Positions 7,541 to 15,424 of a DNA stretch of 32,457 nt are shown one piece after another. The translations under genes were made by a program, and so were the position numbers. A model generated the notes under the pieces. It had not been told where the DNA came from. It made no database searches and was given only the letters and a program-made list of their open reading frames with translations. The DNA comes from JANLQB01 sp043735935. Lineage in GTDB: Bacteria > Verrucomicrobiota > Verrucomicrobiia > Chthoniobacterales > Chthoniobacteraceae. Location: positions 1-32,457 of the forward strand of contig JAYTDO010000300.1 in the NCBI GenBank assembly GCA_043735935.1, read 5' to 3'. Position 1 is the stretch's first letter. Each line of letters opens with the position of its first letter.

Positions 7541-8781
7541 GCATCCAAAACCAAACTGTGGTGATCGTTGGCGGCGGGCCTTCCGGCTCGACGCTCGCGT
7601 CGCTGCTCGCGCGTCGCGGCGTGAGCGTCACGATTTTCGACGACGGAAAACGCCCCGATCTCGTGGTCGGCGAGTCGTTGATCCCGGCGATCATCCCGGT
7701 GCTGCGGAAGTTGGAAATCGAGGAGCGTGTGGCGGCGATCGCGCTGAGGAAGCCCGGTGTATCCTTCGTGTTCGGGGAGGCGGAAACGATCGACTTCACT
7801 TTCTCGGCGGTCACCAAATGCGGCTTGCCGACCTACGCCTATAATGTTCCGAGACCGGCGTTCGATCGGATTTTGGAAGAGCGCGCCACGGAGCTCGGCG
7901 CGCGCCGTGTACCGACGCGGGCGAAGATCGAGCGGTTGGGCGACGATGGGCTGAAGCTCGCCGACGAATCTCTCGCGCTCGCGCCGTGGCTCGGAGGTCG
8001 GCAGCCGGATTTGCTCGTGGATGCCACCGGCCGCGCGCGGCTGTTTGCGCGGCTGCTCGATATTCCATCCGCGACCGGGCCGCGCCGAGACGTGGCCTAC
8101 TTCGCGCATTACGAAGGTTTCACTCCCGAGGAACCGCGCGGGCAGGTGGCGATCGAGCGGTTGGAATCCGGCTGGAGTTGGTGCATTCCGTTGCGCGACT
8201 GCATGTCGTGTGGCGTCGTCTTGAACAAGGACGATGCGGCGAAACTCGGGGCGACGGCGGAGGAACGCTTGGAAGCGGCGATCGACCGCGACCCGGTGCT
8301 GGCGCGAAAGGGCCAGGGGCGCCAGCGCATCAGTGAGGTGGCGACTTATACGAATTATCAACTCATCTCGAACCGCGGGTATGGCCCCGGATGGACGATG
8401 TCGGGCGATGCCTTCGGTTTTGTGGACCCGATGCTTTCGCCGGGCCTGTGGCTGGCGCTGCACTCCGCGGAACTGCTAGCGGATCGGCTCGGAAACCTGG
8501 CCGGTTACGATCGCGAGATGCGGCGGCATCTTCAATCGTGGATGGAGTTCATCGCCTACTATTACGACGGCCGCATGTTCGCGATGTATCACAGCGGCAT
8601 GGGCTGGAAGCGAAAATACGACATCGCGATCAGCCACACGATTCACCGCTACGTCGAGTCTCACATCGCGTGCATGGCGTCGGGAGGCACGACGAGTTCC
8701 AGCTACAGCCGCGGTTTCATCAAGTTCATGGCGCGGCATGGCATCCAGGGCGTCGATCCGGCGGCACTGGCGATCCGGTGA
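7537..8781 (+). CDS. Flavin-dependent halogenase-like oxidoreductase
   Basis: This 414-residue protein has the FAD motif GGGPSG (12-17), the family motif G45-E-S-L-I-P50, and a G-W213-S-W215-C-I-P218 segment. WxWxIP is the signature associated with flavin-dependent halogenases and is thought to disfavour monooxygenation. A lysine at 72 in R-K-P-G-V-S-F lies where phenol/pyrrole halogenases carry their catalytic Lys. The rest (FGFVDPMLSPGLWLAL) is the usual FAD-closing GDAxGFVDP element. Many family members with this motif are of unproven activity, so halogenation is likely but not established; a reductase is the alternative. ATGA and GTGA overlaps tie it to the ligase and the methyltransferase. 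A similar flavoprotein diverges from the other end of the operon. Confidence 0.82.
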   Translation: MSIQNQTVVIVGGGPSGSTLASLLARRGVSVTIFDDGKRPDLVVGESLIPAIIPVLRKLEIEERVAAIALRKPGVSFVFGEAETIDFTFSAVTKCGLPTYAYNVPRPAFDRILEERATELGARRVPTRAKIERLGDDGLKLADESLALAPWLGGRQPDLLVDATGRARLFARLLDIPSATGPRRDVAYFAHYEGFTPEEPRGQVAIERLESGWSWCIPLRDCMSCGVVLNKDDAAKLGATAEERLEAAIDRDPVLARKGQGRQRISEVATYTNYQLISNRGYGPGWTMSGDAFGFVDPMLSPGLWLALHSAELLADRLGNLAGYDREMRRHLQSWMEFIAYYYDGRMFAMYHSGMGWKRKYDIAISHTIHRYVESHIACMASGGTTSSSYSRGFIKFMARHGIQGVDPAALAIR

Positions 8782-9563
8782 ACCGCGACACGATCGATCG
8801 CATCGCGCGGCTTTACCGCGGACGATGGACGCAGGGATACGTTCGGGGAAAGCTGGGCAGCGATCCCGTGTACGGCGCGGCGGCGGCGGTGCTGAAAGAT
8901 TCGCCACTGCCGGTGCTCGATGTGGGCTGCGGGATGGGGTTGTTCGCGTGTTACCTGCGCGAGAGTGGTGCGACTATGCCGGTCACGGGATACGATTTCG
9001 ACGAGCGGAAAATCGTGCAGGCGCGCCGTGCGCTGGCGTGCTACGCGGGCGTCGAGTTTTTCGCCGCAGATGCGGCGGCCCATGAGGGCCAACGCGGGAA
9101 TGTGGTGATCTTCGATGTGCTGCATTACCTCGATGCGGCGGAACAAAGTGCGTTCCTCGGACGGATGGCCGCCGCGATTCCCCCTGGCGGCTGTTGTGTG
9201 ATTCGGGTGACGCTCCGCGATGGGAGCTGGCGTTTTCGCGTGACTCAGGCCGAGGAGTGCTGGCTGCGGGCGATCCGCTGGATGAAGTTCGCGGCGCGCC
9301 ACTTCCCGACGGCGGAAGAAGTGTGCGCGCCATTTCGCGCGCGGGGTTTTGAATGCGAGACGCGGCCGCTCTGGGGGCGGACGCCGTTCAACAGCCACCT
9401 ATTCGTTTTTCGCGCGCCGGGCGTTCATCCAGCGCCAGACATGGGGAAGCACGAAGACGGAGACCAGCGCGTCGATGACCAACCCGAGCGCGCAAGTGCG
9501 GCCGAGGCTGGCGAGGCCGATGTGGTTCGCCCAGCCGATGGTGCCGAAGCCCGCGGCGGATGA
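8778..9563 (+). CDS. Class I SAM-dependent methyltransferase
   Basis: This is a 261-residue Rossmann-fold methyltransferase. Motif I is VLD48VGCGMG, the acidic end of strand 2 is GYDFDERK, and VIFDVLHYLD is the post-II region of small-molecule methyltransferases. The start is the GTG at 8778 overlapping the halogenase-like stop (GTGA). Recognisable methyltransferase sequence ends near 9420 with HLFVFRAPG. The frame then continues about 47 codons, rich in Glu, Asp and Ala, antisense to the 3' end of the exporter gene before stopping at 9563. The tail may be real, or a read-through after loss of an earlier stop. Coupling to a halogenase-like gene suggests O- or C-methylation of an aryl or polyene product. 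Confidence 0.85.
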   Translation: MNRDTIDRIARLYRGRWTQGYVRGKLGSDPVYGAAAAVLKDSPLPVLDVGCGMGLFACYLRESGATMPVTGYDFDERKIVQARRALACYAGVEFFAADAAAHEGQRGNVVIFDVLHYLDAAEQSAFLGRMAAAIPPGGCCVIRVTLRDGSWRFRVTQAEECWLRAIRWMKFAARHFPTAEEVCAPFRARGFECETRPLWGRTPFNSHLFVFRAPGVHPAPDMGKHEDGDQRVDDQPERASAAEAGEADVVRPADGAEARGG

Positions 9564-11771
9564 GGTGGCGCAAAGGAAAATGACCAGGCCGAGCGAACGT
9601 TGCGCGGCGGGAACGTCGCCGCCGTTTCGCCGGAGCGCGAGCAGGAGCAGGATGCTGTAATCGGTGCCGGTGCCGAGCAGGAGGAGGATGGCGGCGATGT
9701 TGAAGAGATTCCACGGGATGCCGCACAAGGACATCGCGCCGGCGAGTGCGGCGAAGACGAGGGCGGTCGTGGCGGCGAAGAGGACGACATCGCGGAGACG
9801 GCGAAACGCGACCCAAAGCAGCGCGAGCACGATGCCGAGTAGACCCGCGATCACGCGCGTGAATTCGCCCGGGATGACGCGCTGAAGTTCGCGGCCGAGC
9901 TGTTTCCAACTCACGAGCCAGACGCCGTCGGACTCGACGGCTTGGGCGAGCGCGTCCTCATGCCCGGCGACCGGACGCACCATGCCGAGTGCCAGGAATT
10001 GGCCGTCGGAGCGATGCGCGAGGCGGCGGAGAATCCAGCGGCTTGCCTCGTTTTCCGGCCAGATCGGCAGCGGTGCCGCGTGCCATTGGTTGCATTGCTT
10101 CAGAATGGATTCGGCCAGCGCGAAAGCTTCTTCCTTGAAGCCCGCGTCGAGGACCGCTTGCCGGAGGCGGGAGACCTCGGCGGTGAGAGGTTGAAGCGTG
10201 TCGAGATTCGCGCGCTGACGAGCGGCATTCGGCCAAAGCGGGAGTGCGGTGGTGGCGCTGCGGATGTCGCCGCGGCTTTGGGCGGCGTTGAGGCTGGCGT
10301 CGGCTTGGGCTAGGCGGGCGAGGACTTCGTCTTCGGATTTACCCGCGACGACGAGGCTGAGCATGTCGCGATCGTCGGCAAGGCGTGCGTAGACGCGGTC
10401 GAGGGCATCATAGGCGCCGCTGACGCGTGGCCGGAGCGAATCGGCCGAGAAGTCGAGCCGCGGCGGACCTTTTGCCGCGAGCACTACGAGCAGCGCGGCG
10501 ACGAGTGCGAGTGTGAGCCACATGCCGGCTCGCGTGGCGCGTGACGATGCGAAGAAGCCTTCGATCGCCGAAGGCGCGGGAGCTTCCCGCTTCATCCGCA
10601 TCGCCAGCGGCGCGAACAAACCGAGCATGATCGCCGCGCCGAAAAGGACGCCGATCCCGACGAGATTCCCGAGCTGCGAGAGACCCGGAAGGCTGCTGAC
10701 GTTGAGGGCAAAAAACGCGGCAGCAGTGGTCCCGGCGGTCCACATCACGTTTTGAAGGCACTGCCATTGCAGCTCGCGAACACTGCCTTCGTGCCGGCGC
10801 GATTTTTGGTAGATGAAATAACCGTAGTCGACGCTGAGGCCGATCATGATGGAGGCGAATCCGACGCCGATGACGGTGAGCTGTTTCAGGAAAAGTCCCG
10901 CCGTGGCGAGCGAGAGCGTGAACACGAGGACGAGCATCGCCTGGAGCGTGACGAGGGGTCGCGCGCGGCGGTAGCAGAGCCAGAAGATCGCGGCGATGAT
11001 GGCGAGCGTGCCGAAGCCGGATGAAGTCATGTCCCAATCCATCGTGCCGGAGATGTCGGCGACGAAGGCTGGCTCACCCGTAAAGCCTAGCTTCACCCCG
11101 GGGCCGAGCGGGTATTCGGCGCAGGCGTGTTTGATGTCGCGCAGCCATGCGATGTTGTCCTTGTAGTTCGCAAACGGCCGCGCGGTCTGGATGTAGATGA
11201 CGCGGAAGGCGCCGTCGGCGGAGACGAATTCGGACTGCGCGCCGGCGGGGGCGATGCGGTCGAAATCGAGCGTCCGCGTGAGGCCGAGCGGGTCGTAGCC
11301 GAGCATCGCAATTTCGCGCGGCTCGACGGAGTCGCCGAGTTGTTCCAGGGTGTCGCGTAATGTTTGGCCAATCGCATCGGGGGCGAGGTGGACGCGGAGG
11401 TCGCGGATTTTTTCGGGCGGTTGATTGAGCAGCGCGAAGGCGAGGAATTCCGAGAGGTCGGCGGGCGAAGACTCCCAGGGTGGGAGATCGACGACGCGGC
11501 GCGCGAGGTCCGGGCGGGTGCGCAGATGAGCGGCGAGCTTGGCGGTGGCGGTCTCCGCAGCTTCGGAGTGGGGCGCCTCGACGGTGACCATGAGTTCGTC
11601 GGGGAGCGCGAAGTGTTTGAGAAAAAGCGAAAGGCCCTCGACCTGCCGCAGGTGGGTCGGCAGCAGCTTGAGGATGTCGACGTTGAAGCTGATCCGCGAA
11701 AAGCCGACGGCGCAATACGCGACCAGAGCGACGGCGATCAGGAACCAGCGGGCCGACTTAATCCCGGGCAT
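9399..11771 (-). CDS. MMPL/RND-superfamily lipid exporter
   Basis: This 790-residue inner-membrane transporter has two halves, each a TM helix, a large extracytoplasmic loop and a bundle of helices. The proton-relay Asp-Tyr pairs of MmpL/HpnN-type RND proteins are visible in both halves: GLSVD315-Y316 and GTGTD704-Y705. That places it in the MMPL branch that moves lipids, not in the drug-efflux branch. It starts 14 bases inside the 3' end of the LolA-like gene on the same strand, so the two are co-expressed. Together with LolA it would carry a lipidic product across the periplasm to the outer membrane, and such a pair is typical of aryl-polyene clusters. Its 3' end overlaps the oppositely oriented methyltransferase frame by 165 bases. 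Confidence 0.9.
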   Translation of the reverse strand: MPGIKSARWFLIAVALVAYCAVGFSRISFNVDILKLLPTHLRQVEGLSLFLKHFALPDELMVTVEAPHSEAAETATAKLAAHLRTRPDLARRVVDLPPWESSPADLSEFLAFALLNQPPEKIRDLRVHLAPDAIGQTLRDTLEQLGDSVEPREIAMLGYDPLGLTRTLDFDRIAPAGAQSEFVSADGAFRVIYIQTARPFANYKDNIAWLRDIKHACAEYPLGPGVKLGFTGEPAFVADISGTMDWDMTSSGFGTLAIIAAIFWLCYRRARPLVTLQAMLVLVFTLSLATAGLFLKQLTVIGVGFASIMIGLSVDYGYFIYQKSRRHEGSVRELQWQCLQNVMWTAGTTAAAFFALNVSSLPGLSQLGNLVGIGVLFGAAIMLGLFAPLAMRMKREAPAPSAIEGFFASSRATRAGMWLTLALVAALLVVLAAKGPPRLDFSADSLRPRVSGAYDALDRVYARLADDRDMLSLVVAGKSEDEVLARLAQADASLNAAQSRGDIRSATTALPLWPNAARQRANLDTLQPLTAEVSRLRQAVLDAGFKEEAFALAESILKQCNQWHAAPLPIWPENEASRWILRRLAHRSDGQFLALGMVRPVAGHEDALAQAVESDGVWLVSWKQLGRELQRVIPGEFTRVIAGLLGIVLALLWVAFRRLRDVVLFAATTALVFAALAGAMSLCGIPWNLFNIAAILLLLGTGTDYSILLLLALRRNGGDVPAAQRSLGLVIFLCATSSAAGFGTIGWANHIGLASLGRTCALGLVIDALVSVFVLPHVWRWMNARRAKNE

Positions 11772-12414
11772 CCTGCACCTCGAAGCCGGTCAGATCGTAA
11801 TCAAAAATGGCGCGGTCGACCTTTTGGTTGACGCGGACGTTGGAGAATTCGTTGCGCATCGAGGAGCCGTCGCGCATCGCCATTTCAAAGGAGAGCAGGT
11901 GCCCCGTCGCGGTATCGAAGTCGATCTTGAGGGTGGTGAGGAACTTCCGGGCCTGTGGGTCGCGCGGGGAGGTTTCGACGTGGCAACGGGAGTCGGTGAC
12001 GGTGAGGGCGAGCACGTCGAACTGGCGCTGGAAATCGGCGAGGTCCTTGGCGATCGGGAAACGCATCATGGCGACGCCGCCCATCGGTTTTCCCACGTCG
12101 GTGGTCGAATGTCGTTCGGCCTTTTTCTTTGCGGGCAGGGCGACGAGGACGGTGTCGCCTTTGCGCACGACGATCGTCTTCGCGGGCGTTCCTAGTTCCC
12201 AGCGGAAGGAATCTGGCGCGCTGAACCAGAGCCGCCCCGGCGTCGCGACCGGGTCGCGGAGGACCCGCAGGGCTCGGGTCTGGGTGAAGTCCGCCGCGAC
12301 GGAGCGAAAGTCGTCCTGCCGGGAAAGCCATTTCCGCAGCGGGGCCAGGTCGAGCGGCGCGTCGGCGAACGCGGTCGATGTTGCGAGGACCAGGGCGAGG
12401 AAGAGAGAGCGCAT
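11758..12414 (-). CDS. LolA-like outer-membrane lipoprotein/lipid carrier
   Basis: This 218-residue protein begins with a signal peptide ending AFA|DAP at residue 17. The mature part (SVAADFTQTRALRVLRDPVATPGRLWF) matches the start of LolA-fold proteins, where FxQ-x-R and the concave sheet bind lipid. I took the ATG at 12414; an upstream in-frame GTG near 12432 is possible, and the frame is open much further without signal-peptide sense. LolA homologues placed next to MMPL exporters are thought to shuttle pathway lipids across the periplasm rather than general lipoproteins. The exporter gene overlaps its 3' end. It diverges from the LptF/G-like gene at 12521. Confidence 0.82.
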   Translation of the reverse strand: MRSLFLALVLATSTAFADAPLDLAPLRKWLSRQDDFRSVAADFTQTRALRVLRDPVATPGRLWFSAPDSFRWELGTPAKTIVVRKGDTVLVALPAKKKAERHSTTDVGKPMGGVAMMRFPIAKDLADFQRQFDVLALTVTDSRCHVETSPRDPQARKFLTTLKIDFDTATGHLLSFEMAMRDGSSMRNEFSNVRVNQKVDRAIFDYDLTGFEVQDARD

Positions 12415-12520
12415 GAGGGCGCGAAGATTCACGCGGTGCCGCGCGCACGTGCAACCGCAAATGTACGATGCTGCAAACTGCTTGCCACCCCGGCATACGC
12501 TCCCGAGACTCACGCCTCCG
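12415..12520. promoter_or_regulatory. Divergent promoter region, LolA-like / LptF-like
   Basis: This 106-base gap lies between divergent starts, so it must carry promoters both ways or one for a joined unit. A TTGCCA at 12482 is a possible -35 box for the plus strand, but I see no good -10 at 16-18 bases. No strong ribosome binding site precedes either start. Confidence 0.35.
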
Positions 12521-13663
12521 ATGAAATTGCTCGATCGATATGTCAGCCGCCAGGTGTTGATTACGTCATCCTTTGCGGTCTCGATTTTGAGCGTGGTGCT
12601 CGTGATGGGGAACGTCTTCAAGCAGCTCCTCGACCTGCTGGTGAACCACAACGTCCCGGTCGAGTTCATCCTGAGCTTCATCGGTTACATTCTTCCATTC
12701 TCGCTGACGTTTACGATTCCGTGGGGCTTTCTGACGGCGGTGCTGCTGGTCTTTGGAAAGATGTCCGCGGAGAACGAGTTGATCGCGTTGAAATCGAGTG
12801 GTGTGAGCATTCCCCGGATCTGCGTTTCGGTTTTTGTGATCGCGGCGGCGTGTGCAGGCACCTGTCTTTGGATCAATATCGAGGTGGCGCCGCGGGCGCA
12901 GGTGAAGATGAAGGACGCGCTTTACAACATCGCGACGAGCAATCCGCTCGCGATGTTTGGCAGCGATAAGGTCATCGACGAATTCCCCGGGAAGAAGATC
13001 TACGTCGAACACAACGACGGGCCGGAGCTCAGAAACATCCTCGTTTACGAGATGAGCGAGGACGCGCTGCCGATGCGCGTGGTGTTTGCGAAGCGTGGAG
13101 TGCTGACGACGGATCACACCCATAATCAACTTCTACTCAATTTGTTCGATGCGCGTTTTGAGGAACGGGACGAGAACGATCCGACGAACCTGATAAAGAT
13201 TCACCAAGGGATCACGGTCCAGGAGACGACTTTTCCGATCTCGCTCCAGGAGCTGTATGAGAAGAACAAGAAGAAGAAGGGGATCGGGACGCTGACGGTG
13301 ACCGAGCTTCAACGACGGTTGGAAGAAGAGAAGGCGGCGGTGGTATCGCAGGGCGATTCAAAGAAGCAGGCGGGCGACATTTCGGCCGCGAAGACGGAGA
13401 TGAGCAAACGCTTCTCGGTGTCGCTGGCCTCGTTCGCCTTTGCGCTGATCGGTGTTCCGCTGGCGATCACGGCGCATCGGAAGGAAACCTCGGTCGGCTT
13501 CGTGCTGAGCTTGGCGGTGGCGTTCGTCTATTTCTTTTTCATCATCATCGCGGACACGGTCCGCAATAATCCGAAGGCGCATCCTGAGTGGCTGGTCTGG
13601 ACGCCGAATTTCCTGTTCATGAGCTTGGGTGCGTGGCTTTTTTACAGGCTGAGCCGGAAGTAA
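12521..13663 (+). CDS. LptF/LptG family permease
   Basis: This 380-residue membrane protein has the LptF/LptG (YjgP/YjgQ) layout: RYVSRQVLITS at the N-terminus, three helices, the GFLTAVLLVFGKMSAENELIA coupling-helix region, a periplasmic beta-jellyroll (about 120-280), and three C-terminal helices. These permeases pair with the LptB ATPase to pull lipopolysaccharide or related lipids from the inner membrane. The charged linker at about 265-305 (EKNKKKKG, then EEEKAA) is longer than I expect. The start at 12521 is the first Met that fits the family. Usually lptF and lptG are adjacent; only one is here, so the partner must be elsewhere. Which of the two it is cannot be decided by eye. Confidence 0.87.
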   Translation: MKLLDRYVSRQVLITSSFAVSILSVVLVMGNVFKQLLDLLVNHNVPVEFILSFIGYILPFSLTFTIPWGFLTAVLLVFGKMSAENELIALKSSGVSIPRICVSVFVIAAACAGTCLWINIEVAPRAQVKMKDALYNIATSNPLAMFGSDKVIDEFPGKKIYVEHNDGPELRNILVYEMSEDALPMRVVFAKRGVLTTDHTHNQLLLNLFDARFEERDENDPTNLIKIHQGITVQETTFPISLQELYEKNKKKKGIGTLTVTELQRRLEEEKAAVVSQGDSKKQAGDISAAKTEMSKRFSVSLASFAFALIGVPLAITAHRKETSVGFVLSLAVAFVYFFFIIIADTVRNNPKAHPEWLVWTPNFLFMSLGAWLFYRLSRK

Positions 13664-13672
13664 TCCGAAGGG

Positions 13673-13692
13673 ATCCGACGGTAAAATCGGAT
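13673..13692. terminator. Possible hairpin after the LptF-like gene
   Basis: ATCCGA (13673-13678) and TCGGAT (13687-13692) form a perfect 6-bp stem with an 8-base A-rich loop, ten bases after the LptF-like stop. There is no T-tract, so termination is uncertain. Further ATCCGA copies at 13663 and 13763 make it possibly a repeated protein-binding site instead. Confidence 0.3.
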
Positions 13693-13705
13693 TGCAACGG
13701 CGACA

Positions 13706-14236
13706 ATGCCGGAGAGACTCGCGGGAGTGAATTCTACGAGGAAAGAAACTGCGTCGGACCGAATCCGAATCGGTTCGCTAGCGGAACTGGATGCGGCCAT
13801 CGGTATACATCTCACGGGCGAAACGCCCCGCACCCACTGGGAGGATTCGCACACTCACTTTCGTTTCGATTCGGTGGAGGAGGCCATGGAGGCGCTCCAC
13901 GATCCGTATTTCCAGCAGTTCGTCGTGGATGGGGCGCCGCCGACGACGGTACTGATGGAGGTAAAGGAATTCCGGCGTTATTCGACGGACTTAAATGCGG
14001 CGTGGGATTTGGTGGAGAGATTCAGCGACAGGTCGGAGCCATTGCAGGTGAGGTGCGAGGGTCGGCGATGGGTGGCGGCGTTCGGGCCCCGGCAGGCGAC
14101 GGAAGCCGCGACCGCGCCGATCGCGATTTGTCTCGCGGCGCTCCGGGCCAAGGGAGTGAACGTCGAATGCGAATTCGATGAACTCGAAGCCGGACTTCCC
14201 TGCGCTTTGGCCTCGGATCGAGCGACGTTGAAGTAG
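13706..14236 (+). CDS. Small BC1872-like (phage ABA sandwich type) protein
   Basis: This 176-residue acidic protein has no signal peptide or membrane helix. The C-terminal half (YSTDLNAAWDLVERF from residue 92, then APIAICLAALRAKGV from 137) has the pattern I associate with BC1872-family proteins, an alpha-beta sandwich common in phages and bacteria with no known biochemical role. The N-terminal half (about 20-85) is not recognised. The match is from memory and needs a profile search. No phage structural gene is nearby. It lies 42 bases after the LptF-like gene and converges with the toroid protein gene. A GTG at 13727 is an alternative start. Confidence 0.6.
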   Translation: MPERLAGVNSTRKETASDRIRIGSLAELDAAIGIHLTGETPRTHWEDSHTHFRFDSVEEAMEALHDPYFQQFVVDGAPPTTVLMEVKEFRRYSTDLNAAWDLVERFSDRSEPLQVRCEGRRWVAAFGPRQATEAATAPIAICLAALRAKGVNVECEFDELEAGLPCALASDRATLK

Positions 14237-14266
14237 CCTCCCAGCGAGAGGGCGAAGGATCGTCCG

Positions 14267-15424
14267 CTAGAGTTTGTGGTAGATGATCTCGAGGGTCATC
14301 ACGCCGTATGCGGTGACGAGGACGGGGTCCTTTTCCATCCACCGGGCGGTGTCATTGACCCATGAGCCGTCGCCAGCCTGGAGGTTCAGCACCTTCATCG
14401 CGATCTCACGTGGCCAATCGACTTTCCGCCCTTCGGCGGTGTCGAATTGCTCGATGCCCGCAGCGGCGAGGCCTTTGGTCGCGAGGTGGAGGTAATAATA
14501 GAGCCCCGCTTTTCCCATGCCCGGGTTTTCGTCGAGCGTGTAGTTCTTCTTTAACCAGTCGAGGGCGGCGGCCACGCGCTGATCGTCCTTCGGGAGGTCG
14601 GCGTAGATGAAGCTGAGGAGTCCGGCGTAGCTGATGGTGCCGTAGCTGCGCAGGGCCTTGGCGCCGCCGGGCAGGTCTTGTTCGCCGGCGTTGCTGAAGC
14701 CGGGGTAATAGATGAAGCCGCCCTTGTTGGCCGCGTCGTCGCTGGCCCACGGTTCCTTGTTCGTGGCGGTGAGATTCTGGCAGCGGCTGACGAATTCGAT
14801 CGCGGCTTTCCAATTGAGATCCTTGCCGGCGGCGAGTTCGGTCGTGGGGCGTGCCTTGGCGTAGGTGCGGAGGGCTTCGAGTGAAATGAGCGTGTTATCG
14901 AGGTCCGGGTGCTGGCGCTTCGGGCTGGTGCCGGTCGGGCCGTATCCGAATCCTCCATTGGTCTCCGCCTTGGCCATGTCGGCCGCCTGCTGGCCGGCGA
15001 TGAATTTCCGCGCCGCGGTGATCGCCGGTTCGTCCTTCGGGTCGGCGGTGGTGAGCAGCGCCATCATCGCGACGCTCGTGTTGTAATTCGAAAGGCCCGT
15101 GTGGTAGATGCCGCCGTCCGGTTGGATATTCTTCCGGAGGAAGGCGTAACCCTTTTGCAGGAACTCCGGTTTGTTTTCGGCGTAGCGACCCGATGGCTCC
15201 CGATGGAAGGCGAGCAACGGCAGGGCGGTCAGCGCCGGGTGTTCATTCGTGGACCAGGAGCCGTCCTCGTTTTGCTTCGCCTTGAGCCAGGCGAGGCCTC
15301 TGTCGATGGCCAGTTTCACCTCGTTGCGGAAGGAAACATTTTCCTCCTTTTTTGGAAGAGGCTCTGCGGCGGCGAAGGTGGTGCCGGCGAGGGCGGCGAG
15401 GGCGAGGGCGGTTTGGAGTTTCAT
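14267..15424 (-). CDS. Secreted prenyltransferase/squalene-oxidase repeat protein (copy 2)
   Basis: This 385-residue protein has a signal peptide (about 1-20, ending TTFAAA) and alpha/alpha-toroid repeats like those of terpene cyclases. QW-type motifs are visible: Q51-NEDGSW57, QPDGGIY and QAGDGSWVN. The place where class II cyclases hold the acid motif DxDD reads DLDNTLISLEAL, with the last Asp replaced by Asn. Export to the periplasm also argues against a cyclase acting on cytosolic-side isoprenoids, so it is probably a non-enzymatic or differently active toroid. Such exported toroid proteins are abundant in Planctomycetes and Verrucomicrobia with unknown function. Its start overlaps the YdjY gene stop by four bases (ATGA), and it is last in a minus-strand run. 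Confidence 0.82.
   Translation of the reverse strand: MKLQTALALAALAGTTFAAAEPLPKKEENVSFRNEVKLAIDRGLAWLKAKQNEDGSWSTNEHPALTALPLLAFHREPSGRYAENKPEFLQKGYAFLRKNIQPDGGIYHTGLSNYNTSVAMMALLTTADPKDEPAITAARKFIAGQQAADMAKAETNGGFGYGPTGTSPKRQHPDLDNTLISLEALRTYAKARPTTELAAGKDLNWKAAIEFVSRCQNLTATNKEPWASDDAANKGGFIYYPGFSNAGEQDLPGGAKALRSYGTISYAGLLSFIYADLPKDDQRVAAALDWLKKNYTLDENPGMGKAGLYYYLHLATKGLAAAGIEQFDTAEGRKVDWPREIAMKVLNLQAGDGSWVNDTARWMEKDPVLVTAYGVMTLEIIYHKL

Noticed and set aside
7354..8463. A 369-codon minus-strand frame opposite the ligase and halogenase-like genes
   Set aside because: It is Arg/Gln-rich with no recognisable fold and lies opposite two motif-complete genes.
8778..9563. A frameshifted fusion explaining the long methyltransferase tail
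   Set aside because: The tail is antisense to a conserved exporter end, and I found no second methyltransferase-like segment in other frames; a lost stop is simpler.
13706..14236. Prophage remnant
   Set aside because: Only one phage-like domain, no integrase, terminase, capsid or tail gene, and no attachment-site repeat seen nearby.
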